The notes below the pieces were generated by a model. It did no database searches. It was not told where the DNA came from and saw nothing but the letters and a program-made list of their open reading frames with translations. Below, piece by piece: positions 44,875 to 54,199 of a DNA stretch of 64,000 nucleotides (its first letter is position 1; every line of letters begins with the position of its first letter). The position numbers and the translations under genes were made by a program. The stretch comes from Desulfuromonas versatilis (GTDB lineage Bacteria; Desulfobacterota; Desulfuromonadia; Desulfuromonadales; NIT-T3): NCBI RefSeq assembly GCF_019704135.1, contig NZ_AP024355.1, positions 2,722,001 to 2,786,000 on the forward strand, in the 5' to 3' direction.

Positions 44875-46542
44875 TCAGGTGCCCGGACCGAGCCAGCTGC
44901 GCACCCCGAGAATCAGCAGCACTCCAAGGATGGGATAAACCATGTACCCGGATTTTATGCGGTTCTGGCCCGCCATGATCTTGAGGGCCAGGTACAGAAC
45001 CAGCCCCCGCCAGATCAGGCTGGTGTAACCCATCAGGGCGGGGGTCTGAAACAGGACGATCGCCGCGAAGACGGTGAAGCTGAAGACCAGAAAATCCACC
45101 GTCGACAAAAAATGCGCTCCGCGCTTGGGGAAAATGGTCATGCCCAGCACCAGCAGGGCCATCGTCCCCAGGGTGAAATCGGCGATCCGCAAGGGGATGG
45201 GCCGGCCGGCACCGAGCGGGGTCTGATTCTCCAGGCAGAAGACGAAAACCAGCCCCACCAGGAAAAGGATGGCCAGCAGGTAACTGTTGGCGGTATCCCG
45301 GGTGAAATAGAGCAGCCCGGCGCCGCCGATGAACAGCAGCAGGCACACCTGCCACAACCGGCCGCCGGCCGCCTCCCCCCAGACCAGTGAAATGAGCAGA
45401 AATACCAGAAACAGGGCCGCCACCCCGGGCGGCACGAGCATCGCGCAAAGATCGGCAATCCGCCGGTAGGTGGCGGTTTCACGGATCCCCCCGGCGGAGT
45501 CCTTGGCGAAGAACCGGAACCGGTCGCGGTGGCGACTCAGGTAGCGCAGTCCGACGTAAGCGGCAACGGAAAAGAGCAGATAGAACCCGAGCAGAAAATA
45601 TTCCGGCCGCTGATGAAAGAGGATGGCGAACAGGGCCCAGAACAGCGAGATGCCGTAGATCACCAGCACGGTAAAGCGGTGTTCCAAGCCCAGGTCGAGG
45701 AACTTGTGATGAACGTGGGTGCGGTCGGGGGCGAAGGGGCTCTTGCCCTCCACCACGCGACGGGTCATGACCCAGATGGTGTCGATCAGGGGGAGCCCGA
45801 GAATGAGCACCGGCACAACAGCGGGGATCGCGCTCCCCTGCCCCTGGGTGAGCAGCACGGCCAGAAAGCCGAGCAGATACCCCACCACCAGGCTTCCGGT
45901 GTCCCCCATGAAGATCCGTGCGGGATAGAAGTTGTACTTCAAAAACCCCAGGACCCCGCCTAGGGTGGCGGCACACAGCGCCATTGCGGAAGCGTTGCCG
46001 TCAAGATAGCCGAGGGTGAGAAACGCCGAGAGGGCGATAACGGAGACCCCCCCGGCGAGGCCGTCCAGGCCGTCGATCAGGTTGACCGCGTTGACCACCC
46101 CGACCACCGCAAAGATGGTAAACAGTACCGCGAGCAAGGGGTTCAACTGGATCGCTCCGGTTCCGAACAGGTTACCCAGGGAGTGAATCTTGAGATCGGC
46201 CACCGTGATGGTGATGACGCAGCCGAAAACCTGCCCGAAAAATTTCCACCGCGGGGAAAGACCGTGCAGGTCGTCGATCAACCCCGTCACGAACACCACG
46301 AAGCCGCCGGCGAGGATGCCCCGCAGGCGGAAATCGAAGTCGAAAAAAACCAGCAGCGAGAAAACCGCGGCAATGAAGATGCCGATCCCGCCGACCCGGG
46401 GAATAACCTGGGTGTGGACCTTGCGGGCATCGGGAACGTCGACGGCCCCTGTATCCAGGGCCCAGCGCCGCAGGGCGGGCACCATGATCAGCGCCGCAAA
46501 CAGCGCGGTCATGAAGATAAACAAGTAGTTGGTCGAATCCAC
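44875..46542 (-). CDS. WecA-like sugar-phosphate transferase with C-terminal membrane extension
   Basis: 555 residues from a GTG at 46542 (GGAGGGG upstream). The first 340 residues are a polyprenyl-phosphate HexNAc-1-P transferase: GLIDDLHGL and DGLDGLAGG acidic motifs, MGDTGSLVVGYLLG and the RTHVHHKFLDLG His motif. It starts polysaccharide repeat-unit synthesis on undecaprenyl phosphate. About 200 further residues form six or so additional membrane helices not found in plain WecA. It is the only glycan transferase in the block. Confidence 0.9.
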   Translation of the reverse strand: MDSTNYLFIFMTALFAALIMVPALRRWALDTGAVDVPDARKVHTQVIPRVGGIGIFIAAVFSLLVFFDFDFRLRGILAGGFVVFVTGLIDDLHGLSPRWKFFGQVFGCVITITVADLKIHSLGNLFGTGAIQLNPLLAVLFTIFAVVGVVNAVNLIDGLDGLAGGVSVIALSAFLTLGYLDGNASAMALCAATLGGVLGFLKYNFYPARIFMGDTGSLVVGYLLGFLAVLLTQGQGSAIPAVVPVLILGLPLIDTIWVMTRRVVEGKSPFAPDRTHVHHKFLDLGLEHRFTVLVIYGISLFWALFAILFHQRPEYFLLGFYLLFSVAAYVGLRYLSRHRDRFRFFAKDSAGGIRETATYRRIADLCAMLVPPGVAALFLVFLLISLVWGEAAGGRLWQVCLLLFIGGAGLLYFTRDTANSYLLAILFLVGLVFVFCLENQTPLGAGRPIPLRIADFTLGTMALLVLGMTIFPKRGAHFLSTVDFLVFSFTVFAAIVLFQTPALMGYTSLIWRGLVLYLALKIMAGQNRIKSGYMVYPILGVLLILGVRSWLGPGT

Positions 46543-46849
46543 CCGCGGCACCCCTCCCCGCAAAGAAAATCCCGGCACACCGGGCCCCAATCAACAAAAA
46601 AAAACGATTCTCCTCCCCCGCAGGACCAGGAAGGGTATTGCAAGGATCACCGGGGTCCATTGACCATGCCCGGGCCCGAAGCGGACGCAGGCGTCGCACG
46701 GCTTTCCGGCCCCCTGTGGGCCGTTCCGCCTGCGCCGCCTGCGCCGCCTGTGGCTCCAGGCTCCCGATGGTCGGGAGGATGCATTATCAAGGACTTATGT
46801 TAATGCGCCAATGGGTATCTGACAACAAAAACTTTCACTCCATTTGGCA
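46543..46849. other. Intergenic stretch with GCGCCGCCT repeat
   Basis: 307 bp without a gene between manB and the WecA-like gene. It has about three copies of the 9-bp unit TGCGCCGCC near 46728-46750. No promoter or terminator was recognised with confidence. Confidence 0.4.
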
Positions 46850-48196
46850 TTAACCATCGAGCATGCCGAGGATCTCCCGGGTTCGGGCCTCCATCACCCG
46901 GGCATCACCCCGGGCCTCGACGTTGAGGCGCAAAACCGGTTCGGTGTTGGAACAGCGCAGGTTGAACCGCCAGTTTTCGAAGGCCATGCTCAACCCGTCG
47001 ACATGTTCGACCAGCAGGGCCGCGGGGCGATAATGCTCCTCGACCCGGCGAATGGCCGCCTGGGGGTCCGCCAGGCGCCGGTTGATCTCGCCGCTGGCCG
47101 GATAGGCCTTCATCCGTTCGCTGACCAGGGCCGACAGCGGCTTGCCGGTTCGAGACATCAATTCCAGGACCAGCAACCAGGGGATCATGCCGCTGTCGCA
47201 GTAGGCGAACTTCCTGAAATAGTGATGGGCGCTCATCTCCCCCCCGTAGACAGCGTCCTCGGCCCGCATCCGCTCCTTGATGAAGGCGTGGCCGGTCTTG
47301 CTCTGCACCGCTATACCTCCGGCGGCAGCGACCAGGTCGATGGTGTTCCAGGTCAAGCGCGGATCGTGAATGATGCGCGCGCCCGGGTGGTGGACCAGAA
47401 GCGCCGAGGCAAGCAGGCCGACGATGTAGTACCCTTCGATGAAGCCGCCCTGTTCGTCGAAGAGAAAGCAGCGATCGAAATCACCGTCCCAGGCGATGCC
47501 TACGTCCGCGCCATGCTCGCGCACGGCAGCAGCGGTCGCTCCGCGGTTTTCCGGAAGCAGGGGGTTGGGGATGCCGTTGGGGAAGGTGCCGTCGGGTGCA
47601 TGAAAGACCTTGATGAATTCAAAGGGCAGGTGCCTCTCCAGCAGGTCGATCACCGGCCCGGCGCAGCCGTTGCCGGCGTTGACCACCACCTTGAGGGGGC
47701 GCAGCGCCGCCACGTCGACGTAATCAAGCAGGTGCCGGATGTAGTCCGGCCTGCTCTCCAGGGGCCGGACCACTCCTTGGCGCCCTACGGGGGCGAAGCG
47801 GCCCGCGGCCGTCAGCTGGCGGATGCGTTCCAGGCCGCTGTCGCCGCTGATCGGCTTGGAGCCCTCGCGAACCAGCTTCATCCCGTTGTAGTCCATGGGG
47901 TTGTGGCTGGCCGTTACCATGATGCCGCCGTCCATTTTTTCGTGGAAGGTCGCGAAATAAATTTCTTCGGTGCCGCAAAGGCCGATATCGAAGACGTCGA
48001 CTCCCCCTTCGGTGAGGCCGCGAGCGAGAGCGGCGCCGAGCCCTTCGCTGGTCAGGCGCACGTCGCGCCCCACCACCATCCGCGACGGCTGGAGAAACTC
48101 GGCACAGGCCCGCCCGATCCGGTAGGCGACGTCCTCGTTGAGTTCGTCGGGAATCCGGCCGCGGATGTCATACGCCTTGAAACAGCTCAATTTCAT
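46850..48196 (-). CDS. manB: Phosphomannomutase/phosphoglucomutase
   Basis: 448 residues, alpha-D-phosphohexomutase family. Converts mannose-6-P to mannose-1-P (and possibly glucose-6-P to glucose-1-P). Phospho-Ser loop [11 protein letters not shown], metal loop DGDFDRCF, sugar loop [10 protein letters not shown] and phosphate loop [10 protein letters not shown] are all there. It works just before ManC in GDP-mannose synthesis; ManC is 46 bp upstream. Confidence 0.95.
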   Translation of the reverse strand: MKLSCFKAYDIRGRIPDELNEDVAYRIGRACAEFLQPSRMVVGRDVRLTSEGLGAALARGLTEGGVDVFDIGLCGTEEIYFATFHEKMDGGIMVTASHNPMDYNGMKLVREGSKPISGDSGLERIRQLTAAGRFAPVGRQGVVRPLESRPDYIRHLLDYVDVAALRPLKVVVNAGNGCAGPVIDLLERHLPFEFIKVFHAPDGTFPNGIPNPLLPENRGATAAAVREHGADVGIAWDGDFDRCFLFDEQGGFIEGYYIVGLLASALLVHHPGARIIHDPRLTWNTIDLVAAAGGIAVQSKTGHAFIKERMRAEDAVYGGEMSAHHYFRKFAYCDSGMIPWLLVLELMSRTGKPLSALVSERMKAYPASGEINRRLADPQAAIRRVEEHYRPAALLVEHVDGLSMAFENWRFNLRCSNTEPVLRLNVEARGDARVMEARTREILGMLDG

Positions 48197-48242
48197 GAAA
48201 TAACCTCTTGCCCTTAATCGGCGAACATCTCCGGAACGCGGG

Positions 48243-49661
48243 TCAGCGTCCGTAGACGTCCTCCATCCGTTCGATGTCGTCTTCCTGGAGATAACTTCCC
48301 GACTGCACCTCGATGATCTCCAGGTCGATCTTCCCGGGGTTTTCCAGGCGGTGCACGACCCCCAGCGGGATGTAGGTCGACTGGTTCTCCGAAAGCAGGA
48401 AAACCTCCTCCCCGCGGGTGATGCGCGCGGTGCCGCGGACCACCACCCAGTGTTCCGCCCGATGATGATGTTTCTGCAGCGAGAGCGAGGCTCCGGGCTT
48501 CACCGAAATCCGCTTGACCTGGAAGCGTTCGGCGCTGTCGATGCTTTCGTAAGACCCCCAGGGACGGTTGACCCGCCGATGCAGCAGGGCCTCGCCGCGT
48601 TTGCGGGCCTTGAGCTGCTCGACGATCGCCTTGACGTCCTGGACCCGGTCGCGACGGGCCACCAGCACCGCGTCGGCGGTTTCGACCACCACGTGATCCT
48701 CCAGGCCGACGGCGGCGATCATCCGGTTGTCCGCATGCAGGTAGCAGTTGCGCGAATCCTGCACCAGCACATCGCCGCGCAGCACGTTGCCGTCACCGTC
48801 GCGGGTGCCGACCTCCCAGAGTGCGGACCAGGACCCCACATCGTTCCAACCGGCATCCAGGGGGAGCACCACCGCATCGGCGGTTTTTTCCATGACCGCA
48901 TAGTCGATGGAGTCGCTTGGACAGCCGGCGAAGGCGGCGGGTTCCAGCCGGGTGAAGTCAAGATCCCGCACCGCACCGGCAAAGGAGCCCCGGCAGGCCG
49001 AAACCATGGCGGGGGCCAGCCGCTCCAGCTCCTCAAGGTAACGGGAGGCTTTGAACAGGAACATCCCGCTGTTCCAGAAGTAGCCGCCTTCCTCGAGATA
49101 GCGCGATGCAGTGACCAGGTCGGGCTTCTCGACGAAGCGGGCGACCGCATAGGCAGGGGAGTCCACTCCCGTCTCCAGGGCCGACCCGGCCTTGATATAG
49201 CCGTAGCCGGTCTCCGGACCGGTGGGGACCACCCCGAAGGTGATCAGGCTCCCCTGCTCGGCAAGGCGCCGCCCGCCCTCCACCACGGTGCACAGCGACG
49301 CGGCGTCGCGAATCACGTGATCGGCTGGGAGCACCAGCAGCAAGGGGTCATCCCCGTCGGCAAGGGCCTGCAGGGCGGCCACCGCCACGGCTGGCGCCGT
49401 GTTGCGCCCAACCGGCTCAAGGATGATCGCGCTGGCGGGGCGCTCCACCAGCCGAAGCTGTTCCGCCACCATGAAACGGTGGCTCTCGTTGCAGACCACC
49501 AGGGGCGCGGCCAGATCGCTGACGCCCGCCAGGCGGCCGACGGTATTTTGCAGCATGGTCCCCTCGTCGACCAGGGGCAGCAGCTGCTTGGGGTAGAGTT
49601 CTCGAGACAGGGGCCACAAGCGGGTACCCGCCCCACCGGAAAGAATTACGGGAATGATCAT
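48243..49661 (-). CDS. manC: Mannose-1-P guanylyltransferase / mannose-6-P isomerase
   Basis: 472 residues, bifunctional AlgA/ManC type. Nucleotidyltransferase start [27 protein letters not shown] loop (ARFVEKPD) and a C-terminal cupin isomerase domain ([35 protein letters not shown]). It gives GDP-mannose and also mannose-6-P, so with ManB a full route from fructose-6-P is present. Confidence 0.96.
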   Translation of the reverse strand: MIIPVILSGGAGTRLWPLSRELYPKQLLPLVDEGTMLQNTVGRLAGVSDLAAPLVVCNESHRFMVAEQLRLVERPASAIILEPVGRNTAPAVAVAALQALADGDDPLLLVLPADHVIRDAASLCTVVEGGRRLAEQGSLITFGVVPTGPETGYGYIKAGSALETGVDSPAYAVARFVEKPDLVTASRYLEEGGYFWNSGMFLFKASRYLEELERLAPAMVSACRGSFAGAVRDLDFTRLEPAAFAGCPSDSIDYAVMEKTADAVVLPLDAGWNDVGSWSALWEVGTRDGDGNVLRGDVLVQDSRNCYLHADNRMIAAVGLEDHVVVETADAVLVARRDRVQDVKAIVEQLKARKRGEALLHRRVNRPWGSYESIDSAERFQVKRISVKPGASLSLQKHHHRAEHWVVVRGTARITRGEEVFLLSENQSTYIPLGVVHRLENPGKIDLEIIEVQSGSYLQEDDIERMEDVYGR

Positions 49662-49737
49662 GGCAGTTTCTCTGAACAGGGTTTCAGGTCAGTGGGCCGC
49701 TAAAGCCCGGCCTGCAGGCGATAGACCACGCAGGCCC

Positions 49738-50280
49738 TCAATAGGTCTCGGCTATTCGAAAGCTCCCCCCGGCGGCATCTTTGGCCGACACCAGGGGCTG
49801 TCCCTCGATGGGCCATTCTATGCCCAGGTCGGGATCGTTCCAGGCGATGCAGCGCTCGTGCTCGGGGCAGTAATAATCCGTGGCCTTGTAGAGAAAGTCG
49901 GCCACTTCCGAAAGCACCAGGAAGCCATGGGCAAACCCTTCGGGAATCCACATCTGGCGCATGTTCTCGGCCGACAGGTGCGCCCCGACCCATTTGCCGA
50001 AGTCCGGGGACGATCGCCGCAGGTCCACGGCGACATCGAAGACCTCGCCGCTGACCACCCTCACCAGCTTCCCCTGGGGACGGTGGACCTGGTAATGTAG
50101 CCCGCGCAACGTCCCCCGCACCGAACGGGAATGGTTGTCCTGGACAAATCGGGTCTGCAGACCGGTGGCCTCCTCCCAGCCCCTCTGGTTGAAGCTTTCG
50201 AGGAAAAACCCCCGGACGTCCCCGAAAACGCGCGGCTCGATAAGCAGAACGTCGGCTATCGAGGTGCGGAGGGTTCGCAT
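49738..50280 (-). CDS. rfbC: dTDP-4-dehydrorhamnose 3,5-epimerase
   Basis: 180 residues, a cupin-fold epimerase. Catalytic His in LRGLHYQVHRPQGKLVRV and Asp/Tyr in YYCPEHERCIAWNDP; GFAHGFLVLSE is typical. Third step to dTDP-L-rhamnose. It overlaps the rfbA stop by one base. Confidence 0.96.
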   Translation of the reverse strand: MRTLRTSIADVLLIEPRVFGDVRGFFLESFNQRGWEEATGLQTRFVQDNHSRSVRGTLRGLHYQVHRPQGKLVRVVSGEVFDVAVDLRRSSPDFGKWVGAHLSAENMRQMWIPEGFAHGFLVLSEVADFLYKATDYYCPEHERCIAWNDPDLGIEWPIEGQPLVSAKDAAGGSFRIAETY

Positions 50281-51158
50281 TACAGGCCGTCCCGCAGGAT
50301 CATTTCCAGGTAGTCGCGATAGCTGGATTTGGGGGTATTTTCGACAATCGTCCGCAACTCGGCCCGATCGATAAAGCCCTTGCGGAAGGCGATCTCCTCC
50401 AGGCAGGCGATCTTCAGGCCCTGGCGGGCCTCCAGGGTGCCGATGAAGTGGCTCGCCTCGAGCAGGCTCATATGGGTGCCGGTATCCAGCCAGGCGATGC
50501 CCCGTTCGAGTTTTTCCACCCGCAGTTCGCCGCGCCTGAGGTATTCCATGTTAACATCGGTGATTTCCAGCTCCCCCCGGGGAGAAGGCTTGAGCTCGCG
50601 GGTGATACCGATCACCCGGTTGTCATAGAAATACAGACCCGGCACCGCGAAATGCGACTTGGGCCGCTGCGGCTTCTCCTCGATCCCCAGGGCCCGCCCC
50701 GACTCGTCGAACTCGACGACCCCGTAGCGCTCGGGGTCCTTGACCGCATAACCGAATACCAGGCCGCCCCCATTGAATTCCTGGGCCAGGCGCGCCAGTT
50801 CCATCCGGCCGTAAAAGATGTTGTCGCCAAGAATCAGCGCCACCGAATCGCCGCCGATGAACTCCTCTCCGACCAGGAATGCCTGGGCGATCCCTTTCGG
50901 TTCGGGCTGCACGGCGTAGGAAATACGGATCCCGAAGCGGCTGCCGTCTCCAAGCAGGTCACGGAAGCGGGGAGTGTCCTGAGGGGTGGAGATGATCAAC
51001 ACTTCACGGATGCCTGCGCGCATCAGGGTGGCCAGCGGATAGTAGATCATCGGCTTGTCGTAAACCGGCTGAAGCTGCTTGCTGGCTACCAGCGTCAAGG
51101 GGTAAAGACGACTGCCGGCGCCGCCGGCCAGCACGATTCCCTTTTTGATCCCGGACAT
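50280..51158 (-). CDS. rfbA: Glucose-1-phosphate thymidylyltransferase
   Basis: 292 residues. First step to dTDP-rhamnose. [48 protein letters not shown] and [14 protein letters not shown] are diagnostic. The start at 51158 is set by the nucleotide loop; a much longer in-frame extension has no family support. Confidence 0.96.
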   Translation of the reverse strand: MSGIKKGIVLAGGAGSRLYPLTLVASKQLQPVYDKPMIYYPLATLMRAGIREVLIISTPQDTPRFRDLLGDGSRFGIRISYAVQPEPKGIAQAFLVGEEFIGGDSVALILGDNIFYGRMELARLAQEFNGGGLVFGYAVKDPERYGVVEFDESGRALGIEEKPQRPKSHFAVPGLYFYDNRVIGITRELKPSPRGELEITDVNMEYLRRGELRVEKLERGIAWLDTGTHMSLLEASHFIGTLEARQGLKIACLEEIAFRKGFIDRAELRTIVENTPKSSYRDYLEMILRDGL

Positions 51159-51178
51159 GCTTGACACCTCGTGGATGG

Positions 51179-52075
51179 TCAGTTGGATGTTCGTGTTTGC
51201 AGGTAATGCCGCAGGCTTTCCTGCCAGGGAGGAACGGATTGCCCCGTCACCGCGCGATACTTGGCCGTGCTGAGAACCGAATAGGCGGGCCGCTGGGCCG
51301 GCAGAGGATAGTCCTCGGTGCGAATCGGCGCCACCTGCCGGGCCTTCACCGGGCCCCCGGCCTCGCGGACCAGGCGGACTATTTCGGCGGCGAAATCGAA
51401 CCAGCTGCACTGGCCGGCGTTGGCAAAATGATAGATTCCGTAAGGGCTTCGACCCTCCACCTGTTCCAGCTCGAGGAGCCGGAACAGCGCCCGGGCCAGA
51501 TCCCCCGTGTAGGTGGGGGAGCCGACCTGGTCGGCGACGACGCGCAGCTCCTCGCGCTCGGCGGCCAGGCGCAGGATGGTTTCAACAAAATTCTTTCCGC
51601 CGGGGCCATAAAGCCAGCTGGTGCGGATGATGAAATACCGCTGCAGCCCACTGGCGAGAATGGCCCGTTCGCCGGCGAGCTTGGAGCGCCCGTAGGCAGA
51701 GCGGGGATCGGGCGCGTCCTGCTCCAGGTAAGGCTCGGCTTTCAGCCCGTCGAAGACATAATCGGTGGAGATGTGCACCAGGGTGGCGTCGAGCGCTGCG
51801 GCGGCCCGGGCCAGGTGCATTGCCCCGACGCCATTGACCCGGGTGGCAAGCTCCTCCTGACTCTCGCAGGCGTCGACATTGGTGAAGGCGGCGCAGTTGA
51901 GGATCAGCTCCGGCTGCAGCCGGGTCAGGGTTTGCCGAACTCCCTGCTCATCGGTCAGGTCGAATTCCGGCAGATCCAGCGGCAGGATTTCCCAATTCGC
52001 GGGGGCATTCTGCGCCACCATGGTGGCCAGCATCCCCTTGGCCCCGACCAGGGCAAGCCGCCGCGGGCCGGCCAT
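51179..52075 (-). CDS. rfbD: dTDP-4-dehydrorhamnose reductase
   Basis: 298 residues. NAD(P) motif [13 protein letters not shown], a variant of the usual G-x-x-G-Q-L-G, then [20 protein letters not shown] and YGRSKLAGE (YxxxK). Last step to dTDP-L-rhamnose. It begins one base after the rfbB stop and so is surely in one operon with it. Confidence 0.95.
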   Translation of the reverse strand: MAGPRRLALVGAKGMLATMVAQNAPANWEILPLDLPEFDLTDEQGVRQTLTRLQPELILNCAAFTNVDACESQEELATRVNGVGAMHLARAAAALDATLVHISTDYVFDGLKAEPYLEQDAPDPRSAYGRSKLAGERAILASGLQRYFIIRTSWLYGPGGKNFVETILRLAAEREELRVVADQVGSPTYTGDLARALFRLLELEQVEGRSPYGIYHFANAGQCSWFDFAAEIVRLVREAGGPVKARQVAPIRTEDYPLPAQRPAYSVLSTAKYRAVTGQSVPPWQESLRHYLQTRTSN

Positions 52076-52076
52076 T

Positions 52077-53156
52077 TCAGCGGCCCTCATACATTTTTCG
52101 GTAATATTCCTGATAGGAGCCGTCGAGCACGGACTGGATCCAGGCCCCATTGGCAAGGTACCAGTCGATGGTCTTGCGGATGCCTTCCTCGAAGCTCACC
52201 GAGGGGGACCAGCCCAGTTCGGTCCTGATCTTGTTGGCGTCGATGGCATAGCGGCGGTCGTGGCCGGGGCGGTCCTTGACGAACTTGATCAGGCCGCGCC
52301 TGGGCAGGCCTCCCGGCAACGGGCCGACCTTCTCGTCCAGAAGGTCGCAGATGGTCTGGACCACCTCGAGGTTCTGCTTTTCGTTGTTCCCCCCGATGTT
52401 GTAGGTCTGCCCGGGTTCGCCATTTCGCAACACACTGAGGATGGCCGAGCAGTGATCCACCACGTAGAGCCAGTCGCGCACGTTTTTCCCGTCGCCGTAA
52501 ACCGGCAGGTCCTTGCCGTTGAGGGCGTTGTTGATGATCAAAGGGATGAGTTTTTCGGGAAAGTGGTAGGGACCGTAGTTGTTGGAGCAGTTGGTGATCA
52601 CGGTCGGCAGCCCGTAGGTGTGAAAGTAGGCGCTGACCAGGTGATCCGAGGAGGCCTTGCTGGCCGAATAGGGGGAGCGAGGATCGAAGGGCGTCTGTTC
52701 GGTGAAAAGGCCGGTTTCACCGAGCGACCCGTAAACTTCATCGGTGGACACGTGCAGAAAACAGCGCCGGGTGGCGGGCGCCGGGCCGGGGGAAGTCTCC
52801 CCCAGCCAGAACCTGCGGGCGGCCTCCAGCAGAGTGAAGGTGCCGACGATGTTGGTCTGGATGAAGGCCGCCGGGCCGTCGATGCTGCGATCCACGTGGG
52901 ACTCGGCGGCAAAGTGCACGACGGTGTCGATCCCCTCCTCGGCAAAGATCTTTTCGACAAGGGGAGCATCACAAATGTCACCCTGGACGAAACGGTAGCG
53001 GGGATCGGCGGCGATGTCCGCCAGGTTCGCTGGATTTCCGGCGTAGGTCAGCTTGTCGAGATTCACCAGCCGGCAGTCAGGGAGCCGGCCGAGGGCCAGG
53101 CGCACGAAATTGGAGCCGATGAAACCGCAGCCGCCGGTCACGAGGATGTTCTGCAT
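52077..53156 (-). CDS. rfbB: dTDP-glucose 4,6-dehydratase
   Basis: 359 residues. [40 protein letters not shown] and [12 protein letters not shown] (YxxxK), plus the late [12 protein letters not shown] are all classic. Second step to dTDP-rhamnose. It heads the compact rfbBDAC group. Confidence 0.97.
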   Translation of the reverse strand: MQNILVTGGCGFIGSNFVRLALGRLPDCRLVNLDKLTYAGNPANLADIAADPRYRFVQGDICDAPLVEKIFAEEGIDTVVHFAAESHVDRSIDGPAAFIQTNIVGTFTLLEAARRFWLGETSPGPAPATRRCFLHVSTDEVYGSLGETGLFTEQTPFDPRSPYSASKASSDHLVSAYFHTYGLPTVITNCSNNYGPYHFPEKLIPLIINNALNGKDLPVYGDGKNVRDWLYVVDHCSAILSVLRNGEPGQTYNIGGNNEKQNLEVVQTICDLLDEKVGPLPGGLPRRGLIKFVKDRPGHDRRYAIDANKIRTELGWSPSVSFEEGIRKTIDWYLANGAWIQSVLDGSYQEYYRKMYEGR

Positions 53157-53265
53157 GTTCTTGTCACCCTGAAAGATGGTTGAGGTGTGGCGGGCGGGAG
53201 TGAGCCCGGCTTGAATCCACCCGGGTTGTTTTATCGTTTTTTAATGCAAATGCCAAAGGAAAAAT

Positions 53266-54159
53266 TCATCCGGCGGCGAAAAGCGCCGGACACCCTTCGG
53301 CTCCCTCGCTGTCAGCGATTATGAGGCCCTTTTCGAGCATGGAACTCAGGCCCGCGGGCTGGTGAGCGTCACTGCCGAAGTGGGTGTACATGCCGAGGGC
53401 CAGCAGTTGTTTTCCCACCTGCTGGACATCCTTGCCGTAACGGCCGGCGAAGCTGCCGAGGTTGCCCTGGAAACAGCACCCCATGTCGCTGAGGGCGAAA
53501 AGCAGTGGTTTGGCGGGATAATGAGCATCCACCGGGCGGTGGCGGGTGAGGAGCCTTTTGACCCGGAACAACACGCCGCTCCCTTCCTTCTGGGGAGCAA
53601 ACATGGCATGGCGCTCGGGGTGAGCCAGAACGGGTTTGAGCCCAGCCCGAATGGCAGCGAAAATATTTTCCTTGATCAGGTCGGGGATGCCGCGGGAGGG
53701 GGATTCGACGAGGATGTAGTCGCTGTCGCCGAGGGTCTGCGGGTCGGTCAGAAACTGGGGGAAAAACTCATCGAGGTAATACTCCATCCCCGGCCGCAGT
53801 TTCAGCAAAATCCCCGCTTCGTCCAGCAAGACCTGCAGATCCCGAACGGCCCTGCGGACAATCGCCGGCGTGTTTTCCCACACCCCCTTGATGCAGTGGG
53901 GGGTGCAGTAGACCTCTGCAAATCCGGCAAGTTCCAGAGTGCGGGCAATCTTCAACGACTCGCTGGCCGAACCGGGCCCGTCATCAATCCCGGGTAGAAT
54001 ATGGCAGTGAAAATCGATTAGCCCTGCCGGGACGCCTGATTGTGAGTTCTTCGCTTCCAAAGGTTTGTGTACTGCCTGTATTTCGTTTACCTGGGCATCG
54101 ACTCCCCTGCCCGCCTCCATCCGAAGCCCGCATAGGCAAAGGCCCCCGCCGGGGCTCAT
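53266..54159 (-). CDS. PHP-type tyrosine phosphatase (CpsB/YwqE family)
   Basis: 297 residues. Metal-dependent protein-tyrosine phosphatase expected to act on the Wzc kinase encoded 40 bp upstream. PHP motifs: IDFHCHILPGIDDGP, CTPHCIKGVWEN, GMEYYLDEFF, LAHPERH and GSDAHQP. The domain starts only at residue 47, so the N-terminus is longer than in relatives; the true start may be downstream of the ATG at 54159 (for example 54120). This CpsB-type phosphatase is better known from Gram-positives. Confidence 0.88.
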   Translation of the reverse strand: MSPGGGLCLCGLRMEAGRGVDAQVNEIQAVHKPLEAKNSQSGVPAGLIDFHCHILPGIDDGPGSASESLKIARTLELAGFAEVYCTPHCIKGVWENTPAIVRRAVRDLQVLLDEAGILLKLRPGMEYYLDEFFPQFLTDPQTLGDSDYILVESPSRGIPDLIKENIFAAIRAGLKPVLAHPERHAMFAPQKEGSGVLFRVKRLLTRHRPVDAHYPAKPLLFALSDMGCCFQGNLGSFAGRYGKDVQQVGKQLLALGMYTHFGSDAHQPAGLSSMLEKGLIIADSEGAEGCPALFAAG

Positions 54160-54199
54160 CGCCTGCCGGCGGCAGGCGGATAAGAGAGCACCCGCCTGG

